Of a stretch of DNA of 64,000 nt, positions 47,826 to 57,472 are shown piece after piece. The position numbers were made by a program, and so were the translations under genes. The notes under the pieces are model-generated. The model did no database searches. It saw only the letters and a program-made list of their open reading frames with translations, and was not told where the DNA came from. Source of the DNA: Gigantopelta aegis (Eukaryota > Mollusca > Gastropoda > Neomphalida > Peltospiridae); assembly GCF_016097555.1 (NCBI RefSeq), contig NC_054702.1, forward strand, positions 63,044,650-63,108,649, written 5' to 3'. Numbering within the stretch: the stretch's first letter is position 1; the number at the start of each line of letters is the position of its first letter.

Positions 47826-50800
47826 ATAGGGCATCGTAATTGACTGGCATAGCCAGGATTTTATGATAGGTGGGGGTGAGGGTGAGGGTGGGGGTGGGTA
47901 AGCCATATTGGTGGCCAACCCACACTATGTATGTATTGATGTATGGATATCTATATATTATATGTATGTCGAGGTTGACTGTTACATACATAGATATTAA
48001 CGCACTGGTGCAGGGGATAATTAAATCCTTTCTGGCCTTACAAATTGTCCCATTCCGTTGCTGGGACTCGAACCTATGTCACCGAAATGCCCGCAACTCT
48101 GCAGACTTGCCACGATACCTTTTGAGCTATTGAGGCATCTACAACTAAACCACAATTCTTGTTACTATTATAGTACACCAAAAATAGTTAGAAATACACA
48201 TATTTCATTTTCTTTTGTCTTTAAAATGCTCCATCTTCCGTAATGATGCAAGTGTCTACGTGAAATAGACGCCAAACACGTGTAAACGCACGACCGGTAT
48301 AACTGCATGGGGCCTACAAGCTACGCGGTCTATTCCGCTTACGTGTATGTATGCATGTATGATTTTTATAAAAATTAATAGTTTAAAAAAGGTTTAATTG
48401 GCCCCAGTATCCCCCTCGCTACGCCACAGTTTTATAGTTGTCATTTCAGAGGTGTTAATAAATTGTGTATAATAAGCAAAAACTTGGTGGGGTATAATTT
48501 GTAGTGGTAGTGCTTTAATTTCCCTTTCTAATCCTGGCGAGATGTAGCTCGGTGGTAAAGCGCTCGCATGGGGTACGTTGGGTCCTAGGAACGATACCCC
48601 TCAGTGAATCTGGCGTATCGACAGTGCTCCACGACTGGTACATCATGTACTGTCTTGTCTATGGGAAACTGTATTAAAAGGAACCCTTGTTTCTGTATAG
48701 GTAACAGCAGCCTATATGGCGGCAGGGGGTTTCCCCATCTTTCTATCTTTCGACCATATTTCCAAATAACAAAAAAGCAAAAAAACTACAAAAACCAACA
48801 AAACCCCCCAACAAAACAAGAAAGCAAGAAACAAGAAGCAAGGATGCAAACAAACCAACCCATTAAAGGGACACACCCTAGTTACGGCTAGTTGTTAACC
48901 ATTACGGCGTTGTTTTTCGCTATTAAACCCATTTTTTCATAAATAAAATTGCACTTTTACTTACCGTTTATTATTTAGAATATACATTTCCATTCACCTG
49001 AAGTGTTTTTTGGTAATCCTGGTTTTTGTAATACCACAAAATGCATTTTTCGTATTTCATAAATTGCACGCACGTTTGAGAAAAAAAACGTTGAGCAGAC
49101 ATGGTCTAATCTATTTTTAGAGGGGATATTTCCATTTCAATGTCACAGACGTTGGTATATCACGTGACCGTTATCATTTTGGTTCAGTTTGTTTTCTCGT
49201 GCACGGTTCGCGCAATCAACATCCGATTTGTTGTTATTCATTTGTGAGATTTTTCTTCACAGTTCGTGAACATTTTCAGTAACAATAAAGTTCAGACAAG
49301 TAAGTGTCTCAATACAAAACGTTACAAACCCTTAAAACCAATAATTTTGCTAAGTCCTACGATATCTGGAGAGGGGATACAACCAGGACAGAACAGTTGG
49401 AACATGTCCAGGAGAGGTGAAAAGAACGCACCCCAAGTCTGTGAAATTTGTCGTGACGTAGGCATTGTTGTGCTTCGAGCGACATCTACCGGTGACATCA
49501 GAATACAAACTTTCAAAATTATTTCAAGCAATTTGGACATGGGGATTCCCATGGTATTTATCGATATAAAACCTGCTTTTTCACTCCATTTGATAAAATC
49601 GTGATCTAAGTGTGTTACAGGTTTGTAGATTAACCAAATTATAATTTATTTTCACTGGATGGAACTAGGGTGTGCGGCTTTAACATTATATCGAACATAT
49701 TTAAATTGTGGTTAGATATGGTTGTCGTTGTCTACTTTTGTCAATGTCTATTTTGTCACTAAAGAACAAACATTTAATTTGATTTCAAGTTATTTTCGCG
49801 ATTATATCCAATTAAGGTTCAAGCACGCTGTCCTTGGCACACACCTCAGCTATCTGGGCTGTTTGTCCATGGCAAAGGGTTAGATGTTAGTTGGTTAGTG
49901 TTTAGTGAAAGAGAAGAGGGTGTAGTGGGCTGCGAACCCTGTACCTATGGCTTAACCACGACACCACCAAGGCCGGCCAGAGAACAAACATATACAAATG
50001 TCAATAACTGATAGGCGATATGCGTTCAGACAGAAAATACTGGGCAATTCCGATGACATCATAGTTATAAATATCATGCAATGGAATTTCCAGGTTAGTA
50101 AGTAAACCCTCGTTTTGGTTTCGTTACGTGCACAGATTCGTACTTTACATTCGCTGATTAATCAATATGTTGGTGTGTTATTATCTAAACATTCTTCAGG
50201 GCGCATACTCAAAGTTTCAAGTATCATATTTCGCTATTTACTCGCAGTTATGATAAATGCATACAAATTAATCAATGTCACATGCGTAACTAACTCTAGT
50301 ATATCGAAATTGTAATGTGTTTGCTTGATGTGTGGAGGACTTGCGTTTCGTACAAGTAGATTAGTCTTATCAGATCGAAAGCGTTCTGGAGCGTTCGCCT
50401 CAATCTCTTGAACGCGCACAATTTTGTCCCTTAAAGTTTTCCAGTAACGAAACAATTTTACTAGTAATTTAAGTTATTCGGTTTAAATTTGTTATGGACG
50501 TTGAGTTGCAGATAAAGGCCGAATTTACAATGCCTGTATATGTCTTGCATGCATGTAACTACATACATTTACAATGCTTAAACACCTGTAACTACATACA
50601 TTTACAATGCTTAAACACGTGTAACTACATACATTTACAATGCTTAAACACCTGTAACTACATAGATTTACAATGCTTAAACACGTGTAACTACATACAT
50701 TTACAATGCTTAAACACGTGCAACTACATACATTTACATATGCTTAAGAAGAAGAAGAAATGTTTTATTTAACGACGCACTCAACACATTTTATTTACGG

Positions 50801-52779
50801 TTATATGGCGTCAGACATATGGTTAAGGACCACACAGATTTTGAGAGGAAACCTGCTGTCGCCACTACATGGGCTACTCTTCCGATTAGCAGCAAGGGAT
50901 CTTTTATTTGCGCTTCCCACAGGCAGGATAGCACAAACCATGGCCTTTGTTGAATCAGTTATGGATCACTGGTCGGTGCAAGTGGTTTACACCTACCCAT
51001 TGAGCCTTGCGGAGCACTCATTCAGGGTTTGGAGTCGGTCTCTGGATTAAAAATACCATGCCTCGACTGGGATCCGAACCCAGTACCTACCAGCCTATAG
51101 ACCGATGGCCTTCCACGACGCCACCGAGGCCGGTACAATGCTTAAACACCTGCGTTTAAAAAAATCAGACTTCGTATATTCGGCCCATAATGTTTACATT
51201 TCAAAGCAAAAGTGAACAATTTTCACCACAACTTTGAGACTGTATCTTTAAAGCATTCTGTTCCAGTGGAGACGATATGGGAGAACGCCCCCCCCCCTCC
51301 CCCAACCCTCACCCCAAAACACCCCATAAAACAACAACCCCAAAACAATCCCCCAGAAACAAATAACCAACAGAAACCCCACAAAAACAGCAACAAAATA
51401 AAATAAAATAAAACACAACAAAACAAAACAAAACAAAACAAAATAAAAAAACAAAATAAAATCAAAAACAAAAACAAAAAAAAAAAACAAAAAAAAAAAA
51501 CAAAAACAAACTAAACTAAACTAAACAACAACAAAATCCCAACAACAGCAACAAGAATAAAAAAAAAGAAGAAGAAAATTAAAAAAAAAAAAAGCCACCC
51601 AATAATCAAGCAATGTTGGTTTTGTTATTAAAATAAACAAAGTATGGAATGCCTCCATTAGTTCTGTAACAGATGATCATTGGGGGTAGATATCAATTTT
51701 GACTACAGTTTCACATAACAATGACATTTAACGGTAAATGTATTGTCAAATTCAAGAACTATAAAATATACAAATCCATATACAAATCAATACTGGACGA
51801 ACAAAATAATTTCAAGAAGTTAGTTTGTTTTGTTTAATGACACCACTAGAGCACATTGATTTATTAATATCAGCTATTGGATGTTAAACATTTGGTAATT
51901 CTGACAAAGTCTTAGAGAGGAAACCCGATTGATTTTTCCATTAGTAGGTAGGGATGTTTTATATGCATCTTCCTCTAGACAGGATAGCCCATACGGTCTT
52001 TGATATACCAGGCTAGAACGATAAATACCACAATGGACCCACTGACGGGTATCGATCCTAGACTGACCGCGCACCAGGCGAGCTCTTTAGAAAAAAATGC
52101 AGTTTTTCATATCTACCTGGACTATTCACCACTTGGCTACCTCCAGCCCCTAAAATTTAAAAAGTGCCGACGTCTCGTTAAAGGTACTTCGCCGTAGACT
52201 AATTCAAGCAATATTTCTGTAAAATATTTCCTTGATTGAAATATTATATTCTATGCACATCACTTCGTGCACCGAGAATCCATTTACGGAATCCGCAAAA
52301 AAAAAAAAAAAATTATATTATGGTTAAGATTAGTTATCTCTGTAAAAAAAACCCCACTTGATAGTAAATCATGGCGGTATACCTTCACAACTATCATGAC
52401 CGCTTTGGAATCAGCCTTGTGCAGAGATACCGAATTGAATAATTAATATGCTGGTAGCATATTCAGAATCATCATCAATGTTACGTCATCTGTTAACTCC
52501 GTGTTCTTTTTTTTAATATTGTTAGCATTTAATTTACCTTTTAAATATTATTTTTTTTAAATTGCTGATCTGAATTACAGTACATTGTGAGTGAATTAAT
52601 GCATATTACAGTTAATTTTCTTTAAAAAAACATACCTTCCTTTCTAATGCAAAGTACCTTTAAGGCAATATTCTGTACCTTTCCTGATTCAAACTTACCT
52701 TGTGTATTTGTAAAGTTCTGGTTTTCCCTTCTATTCCCGTCACAAAGACATTGAATATGTTTGACAGCTGGTCAGACAT
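42008..52779 (-). CDS. Gene C: UBL-RBR E3 ubiquitin ligase, complete
   Basis: Exons on the minus strand: 52,699-52,779, 47,599-47,680, 43,980-44,207 and 42,008-42,645. They total 1,029 bases, 342 residues plus TGA, with consistent phases and GT-AG borders. Residues 1-86 form a ubiquitin-like domain starting MSDQLSNIFNVFVTGIEGK and ending TVYVVLRLLGG, like ubiquitin's LVLRLRGG end. Then come a linker (DAPDMITWDDDP), a RING1-like region (AKMPCGHAIGPESLTAYC) lacking the first Cys pair, a BRcat (CPKC at 202-205, CSLC, YEFCWSCL) and an Rcat (CPSC, RACKHMKCPCG, FCFICL). Cys297 aligns with the catalytic cysteine of RBR ligases such as parkin Cys431. The architecture is parkin-like without RING0; it is cytosolic by lack of signal or membrane segments. 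Introns hold several repeats. Substrate and partner are unknown. Confidence 0.88.
42800..43010 (-). mobile_element. SINE family 1 in gene C intron 3
   Basis: Tail ACACCACTAGAACACATTGA to head remnant ACAACTTGGCTACATCC. The same copy in gene D (58,277-58,905) has a second SINE inside it. Confidence 0.8.
43589..43641. repeat. Poly-A tract
   Basis: A-rich run in gene C intron 3. The gene D copy is much shorter here. The phenylalanine-rich minus frames are artefacts. Confidence 0.9.
44400..45650. repeat. 146-base minisatellite, about 9 copies, gene C intron 2
   Basis: CCACCATCCCAA-type marks at 44,418, 44,564, 44,700, 44,846, 44,992, 45,138, 45,285, 45,432 and 45,579. Most units carry a version of AGGTCACAGTGACCT. 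The array ends in a (GGAC)n-like stretch at 45,660-45,715. Gene D has about 6 copies. Confidence 0.9.
46363..46705 (+). mobile_element. Hybrid SINE (family 1 head, family 2 tail) in gene C only
   Basis: Head GCCCAATGGCTC, B box GGATCGATCCC, tail ATTGAGTGCATCGTTAAAT. Flanked by TCTCTATATGTA and TCTCTGTATGTA. Gene D has the uninterrupted site near 63,231, so it inserted after the duplication. Confidence 0.9.
47036..47262 (+). other. Short frame kept in both units, probably not a gene
   Basis: A 66-codon frame starting at 47,050 (NPRLQSYMDLFYRQRQYERY) has a counterpart at 63,589 with about a dozen changes and a shifted end. It overlaps the left arm of an inverted repeat, so shared ancestry rather than selection may explain it. 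Confidence 0.2.
47153..47505. repeat. Large inverted repeat, arms about 170 bases
   Basis: AAAGTCCGAACCA, ACTACGATAAATT, TTTTGTCCAGACA and GACACAGATTCCACAT each recur reverse-complemented in order on the right. The left portion of the same structure is at 63,690 in unit 2, cut off by the window end. Confidence 0.85.
47762..47822. repeat. (TA)n microsatellite
   Basis: TA array of about 30 units, just upstream of gene C exon 2. Confidence 0.95.
48040..48140 (-). mobile_element. tRNA-like SINE head
   Basis: On the minus strand CCTCAATAGCTCAAAAGGTA (A box side) and GGTTCGAGTCCCAGC (B box side) are spaced as in a tRNA, but no cloverleaf closes well. More likely a SINE head than a tRNA gene. Confidence 0.4.
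48536..48770 (+). mobile_element. SINE with GATGTAGCTCGGTGG head
   Basis: Head GATGTAGCTCGGTGGTAAAG, then ACTGTCTTGTCTATGGGAA and GGCGGCAGGGGGTTTCC. The unit 2 counterpart at 61,366-61,495 lacks about 100 internal bases. Confidence 0.6.
48863..49683. mobile_element. TTAA-flanked MITE, 821 bases
   Basis: Ends TTAAAGGGACACACCCTAGT and CTAGGGTGTGCGGCTTTAA. Absent from unit 2, where ACCCAATAACATTATATCG runs through (61,609). A 112-codon frame inside is not recognisable. Confidence 0.75.
49805..49982 (-). mobile_element. SINE family 4
   Basis: CACGCTGTCCTTGGCACACA to CCACCAAGGCCGGCCAG. Counterpart at 61,743-61,975. Confidence 0.65.
49985..50170 (-). repeat. Copy of gene C 5' flank inside intron 1
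   Basis: Matches 52,850-53,020 just upstream of exon 1: TACTGGGCAATTCCGATGAC, TTTCGTTACGTGCACAGAT and GATTAATCAATATGT. It ends against a SINE, and the exon 1 that should follow is missing. Confidence 0.65.
50512..51190. mobile_element. MITE expanded by a 34-base repeat and split by a SINE
   Basis: Same family as 62,494-62,605. Inside, the unit AACTACATACATTTACAATG plus TTAAACACGTGT repeats about six times (50,555-50,735), and a family 2 SINE interrupts the right part. The reading frame through the repeat is an artefact. Confidence 0.75.
50755..51135 (-). mobile_element. SINE family 2, complete
   Basis: Tail ACGACGCACTCAACACATTT, core AGCAGCAAGGGATCTTTTAT, head GGGATCCGAACCCAG, CACCGAGGCCGG. 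Absent from the matching MITE in unit 2. Confidence 0.9.
51187..51600. repeat. Duplicated block with C and A/C-rich runs
   Basis: 51,187-51,480 matches 53,102-53,390 (AAGCATTCTGTTCCAGTGGA, GGGAGAACGCCCCCCC, then AAAACAAAAC arrays). Low-complexity frames on the minus strand are artefacts. Confidence 0.8.
51815..52150 (-). mobile_element. SINE family 1
   Basis: Tail ACACCACTAGAGCACATTGA to head GGTATCGATCCTAG and TTGGCTACCTCCAGCCCC. Its head part (51,975-52,100) recurs at 53,513-53,640. Confidence 0.8.
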
Positions 52780-52955
52780 GGTCGTTGTATATTATCTCAA
52801 CGTCGGCTATGATCAACTTTTAACAGACTAAATGACACAGAGCTACTAACGACAATAACTGAACGGCGAAATGCTTTTAAATATACAATACTGGGCAATT
52901 CTGATGACTTCATAATTATCAAAATCACGGGAATGAAATCAGCAAACAAACCTTC

Positions 52956-52966
52956 GTTTCGGTTTC
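52956..52966 (-). promoter_or_regulatory. IRF/ISRE-like motif upstream of gene C
   Basis: On the minus strand GAAACCGAAAC, an exact GAAANNGAAAC match, 177 bases before the ATG. A second copy stands at 53,447-53,457. One-mismatch forms are in the intronic flank copies at 50,112 and 62,101. Confidence 0.4.
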
Positions 52967-53101
52967 GTTACGAGCACAGATGTAGGTAGTGTAATATTCG
53001 CTGGTTAATCAATATGTATAGTCCGTCCCAACATTTTATTAAAATGTTTTATGTGAATAATATCAGTTTGGTTTGACGTAAGAAGAAAAGTAAAGGTGTT
53101 T

Positions 53102-53660
53102 TGGAAATAACAAAGAAACACAATTTCCACCATAACTTTGACACTGTATCTTTGAAGCATTCTGTTCCAGTGGAGACGAGTTGGGAGAACGCCCCCCCCC
53201 CCCCAACACCCCCCAAACCCCCCCCCCCACCGCATAAAACAACAACCCCAAAACAAACCCCCAGTAAAAAAATAAGCAACAGAACCCCCACAAAAATAAC
53301 AACAAACAAAAACAAAATAAAACAAAACACAACACAACAAAACAAAACAAAATCAAAATCAAAAACAAAAACAAAAACAAACTAAACTAAATTAAACTAA
53401 ACTAAACTAAACTAAACTAAACAAAAAACACAAAAAACAAACCTTCGTTTCGGTTTCGTTACGAGCACAGGTCTTGGTAGTGCAGTATTTCGCTGGATAA
53501 TCAATATGTATAGACAGGATAGCCCATACGGTCTTTGATATACCAGGCTAGAACGATAAATACCCCAATGGACCCACTGACGGGGATCGATTCCAGACCG
53601 ACGGCGCACCAGGCGAGCGCTTTAGAAAAAAAATATGCAGTTTTTCATAATTATGTACCT
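53102..53660. repeat. Duplicated upstream block of gene C
   Basis: Contains copies of 51,187-51,480, of the gene C promoter side (53,438-53,510), an (AACTA)n run at 53,378-53,422, and a SINE family 1 head fragment (53,513-53,640). Confidence 0.75.
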
Positions 53661-53670
53661 GGACTATTCA

Positions 53671-54235
53671 CAAGTGATATCTTTACCTTTATTTAAATAG
53701 AGTAACACAAAACACGTCATTTTCATCCTCGAGAATGGAAAGTGGAGAGTGGGATTTAGCTCAGTCGGATGAGTGCTCGTCTATGGTACTTGCGTCGCGG
53801 ATCAAACCACCTCGGTGGATCCATTCAACTGATTGGATTGTTTCCTAATTCCACCCAGTGCACCACACCTGGTATGTGTTTTCCTGTCTGCGGTAAAAAG
53901 TGCATATAAAAGATCCCATGCTGCTAATGGACAAATGTAGAGGCTTTCCTCTGATGACTACGTGTCAGAATTACTAAATGTTTGACATCCAATAGCCGAT
54001 GATTAATTAATCAATGTGCTCTAGTGGTGTCGTTAAATAAAACAAACTTTTCCTCGAGAATGGGGGCAGGGGAAGGGGGATGGGTAGCGAAATTTTAACG
54101 CAAGATTTGAGTTCGCAGGGGCCTAGCTTCCATATACGTAGATACGCAGCTGCGTACCACCTGAGATTACAAATATTTCTTTTATATTAAAATATGTGAT
54201 GTAAATGCGTGTATGCTCTATGTTTTATTCCATCG
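53671..54235. repeat. 5' flank shared by genes B and C
   Basis: Matches 31,023-31,990 (AAGTGATATCTTTACCTTTA, AACACAAAACACGTCATTT, through TGCTCTATGTTTTATTCCA), except for the family 2 SINE present only on the gene B side. Confidence 0.85.
53745..54045 (+). mobile_element. SINE, head type 3
   Basis: Same insertion as 31,098-31,410, carried in the shared B/C flank. Confidence 0.85.
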
Positions 54236-55083
54236 CCGAAAGAGTCTGCGTACCACCTGGAAATCCCCAGCTAGGCCCCTACGCCGTCGTCGGCAAGATT
54301 GCATAATACCTATACCTCGACTTTTACTTCGTAATTGTAAAGGCAAACAAATATGTATTATCATCCATTAAAGGCTGTTGTAGGAGATATCTCTGGAACT
54401 ATATATATATCCTCTATATAACACTAGACAGTGTCACATGGGTACATCATAGCACTTGCGCAAACGTACAGAGCACACATCAAATAGTGATTCACTTTCT
54501 GCTCCTATGCAAGGTAGTTTATTCATTAAACTGGGCTAGCGACGTCTTCGTTGGCGTCCAGGGGGGGGTGGGGGGTGGGGGGTGGGGGGTGGGGGGCGAT
54601 TGTGCAGGGAAGGAAGGAAATGTTTTATTGAACGACGCACTCAACAGACTTTATTTACGGTTATATGGCGTCAGTAAGTTTGCACTCCCCTACCCACCAC
54701 CCCCACCTGAATCTAGATCTTACAACTGTTTTGACACGTATTCGCCTGTTTAAGCATATGTTAGCTTTACATATTTAAAATACTGGCGTTTGCCACGATT
54801 AATTTTACCTATAGAAAGCAGGACATTTGATTTTAGAATATTAAGTTTTAAAATTATTCCGCGGTAGCATGTCCCGAACCCCTTTAGAATTGATATAAAT
54901 GCGCTACCAAGTGTAAGGAATCAAACCAGGTAACTGTTTTATACAAAGTCCTAAATAATAATTGGATTGTTTTGTTACAGTTTATTAATATGTATTCATA
55001 ATATTTGCGATTGTTTGAATTATTATGAATTATTTGATTGGATCGTACAGTTGTTCATTGTAAGTAATTATATCATTTTATTA

Positions 55084-56014
55084 TATACTCTTCAAAAAAA
55101 GTGGGGGAACTCTAATAAGAATTTACAATTGCCAAAATTGTAAGGTATATTAGCTGTGGGGAATGGTTATATGATAATAGTGAATTAATTGGGTAAACAT
55201 TACAACCGGTAGTTCAGTATTACAGAAGGTTTTATGACCACCAAAGATCTTGAAGGACGATTGAGGTTAGAAGTGAAATTTGAAAGTTGACGTAAATCAG
55301 TAAATCGCAAATTCAAACAATAAAAATGACTAAAAACAAAGCAATAACAACTGTATGATCAACAAAATGAAAAAAGATTGACAGAAATAATGTTCCACAA
55401 TAATTAAAGGGACATTCCTGAGTTTGCTGCAATGTTTAAGATATTATCGACTAACAGAGACTTTTTAACGATTGTAATTGCATATCAAATATATTTTTCT
55501 GCATAAAATATTAGTGGCTGTATATTAAACGTGTTTCTGATAGTTCCAATATTTGTACTAGATTAAATTTCATTTTATTTCCTAAAATATGTCTTTTTTT
55601 CGTACGTACGAAACTATTTGAAGACAGAATCCAGTTTGGGCTTCTTACAAATATCAAGACGACCAGAAACACACTGAATATACACACACTGATATTCTAA
55701 ACAAGAAAATATATTTAATATGTAAGTGTAATAGTAGAAATATTTTATTAGTCGGAAACATCTTACAATGGAGCAAACTCAGGAATGTCCCTTTAATCGA
55801 CCTTCCTGGAAATTGTCAAAATCAAGAATGACATCCCACGCATGTGTACGGGACAACTGCGTGATGCACGTGAAAACTATCGACTGTTTCGGTGTGCTGA
55901 TAAACAGAGCTGAACGTTCTTTACTAAGATGTCTATGGTCAAAACGTATGTTCGGTCTAATAGTTGATATTAACATTAATATTTCAGGTTCCCCTACTTT
56001 GTTTGAAGAGTATA
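55084..56014. mobile_element. Non-autonomous Tc1-like element
   Basis: Ends TATACTCTTCAAAAAAAGTG and CTTTGTTTGAAGAGTATA, the same outer decamer as the Tc1 at 33,394. There is no transposase. Unit 1 has the empty site TTATTATATAACC at about 39,250. A TTAA MITE is nested inside. Confidence 0.85.
55404..55796. mobile_element. TTAA-flanked MITE nested in the Tc1-like element
   Basis: Ends TTAAAGGGACATTCCTGAGT and ACTCAGGAATGTCCCTTTAA, a near-perfect inverted repeat of about 27 bases. Related ends occur at 39,478 and 48,863. Confidence 0.85.
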
Positions 56015-56220
56015 TAACCATTTATTATTACTATAGTAATGCAATAAATACAGACTCACATACCATTAGTTTTCCCATGTTATTTATTCATCGTCTATAG
56101 TGCCTAACATTTATATAAAATATTTATTTAATATCAGGCACGGCGGAAGCAAGTAGATATTGTGGGGAGGGGAGGCTGACTGAGATCGAAGGCGCAAAGC
56201 AAAGTTTCCAAGGGGTTCGA

Positions 56221-56240
56221 GGGGGGGGGGGGGGGGGGAG
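56221..56240. repeat. Poly-G tract
   Basis: G run corresponding to the one at 39,911-39,928 in unit 1, inside a repeat starting GGCACGGCGGAAGCAAGTAG. Confidence 0.9.
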
Positions 56241-57000
56241 AGTGTATGCTCCCCCGTATAATTTTGAAAACCAGATGTCCTGAAATGCAATTTCCTGTAT
56301 TCTACAAGTAAAATTTATCTCTGCCTTAAGATTTACTACCAATACTATTTTGGATATTCTTGCGCGCTATAAACTCGTGCAATAAACAGCATGGGAAAAC
56401 AAAGTTCTGGTATGTGATTCTGTATTTTGATCCAACAATTTGGTACATGATTATAATGTTTATATATTCAGCTATACATCGTGAAAAATGCATTTAAAAT
56501 AGTGGCATTTATCGGCATCTGTAAAGATGGATTTTGCTTATAGAATGTAGGAAAATGGATTTTAGGACATCTAGTGTTCGCGCTCTCGATCTCATTCAGT
56601 CTCAACCTCTATAAATGTTAACATACTTTATGATAGATCCTACCTTTACTTTATTATATGCCAACAGGTCTTATTAACATTTTAAACAAATTCCTGCGGA
56701 CTTCCCAAAACGCCTTGAAGATAGGTCATAACAACCCAGACAGACACACACACACACACGCACACACGCACGCACGCAATCACACACACACGCAATTACA
56801 CACACTTGATTAAACAATGTGTTAAGCTAGCGGCCCTTCTTTTCTAAAACACAAGGAAATACAATGTGCCAAAGTATATCTATGCTGAATACTACTATAT
56901 GAAAGTCTATAGTCTATAGGTAATTAAAACAACAGTAATTAGTAGCCATTAACTTTTATTATTTTATCAAGCGTGCCTATACAATCATATCTTCGTGCCA

Positions 57001-57009
57001 AAAAAAAAG

Positions 57010-57066
<57 letters not shown>

Positions 57067-57080
57067 AAAAAGAAAAAAAA
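57001..57080. repeat. Poly-A tract
   Basis: A-rich run replacing about 750 bases present in unit 1 (40,858-41,605). Confidence 0.9.
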
Positions 57081-57472
57081 AGAGTTAAAAGCTGCACAAA
57101 AATAACAACAATTAAACAAGCCCTGTATTCACGCAAATAACCATATAATAATGATATACCGTTAAATTTAGTGCCTTTATTAAAATGAAACGTTTGTATG
57201 TTGAAAGCGATCAAAGTTCTACAAATACATTGATTAGATACTGTAGCTGATTAGGCCATACAATCTTTTACATTCCACATTTGAAACACATATATGCTAG
57301 TATTTTAGTAGATGATCACTGTTACAATGTTTCATTTGCCAATCACTGAAAGAAAACTCTTCAATTGGATTTCTAGTATTATCATTCCAAAGGGTAATAG
57401 TTATTATAAGGAACACACGCAAGTCTAAATACTCGAAGCTGATAAGAATAAATCAGGAATCGACTCTCAATG

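Larger units (their letters stand above)
38310..54405. repeat. Tandem duplication unit 1 (gene C unit)
   Basis: Unit 1 starts near CTCTATATAACACTAGACAG (38,316). The same sequence recurs at 54,410, giving a period of about 16.1 kb. The unit holds gene C with both flanks. Confidence 0.8.

Noticed and set aside
48040-48140. Possible tRNA gene
   Set aside because: A and B box-like sequences are present but no good cloverleaf; better explained as a SINE head. The other tRNA-like stretches are also SINE heads.
50494-50772. 92-codon frame with repeated NYIHLQCLNT
   Set aside because: Translation of the 34-base repeat inside a MITE; the sister MITE has one unit and no frame.
51212-51490. Frames rich in Phe/Leu or Pro/Gln
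   Set aside because: AAAAC-type low complexity; the same at 53,005-53,385.
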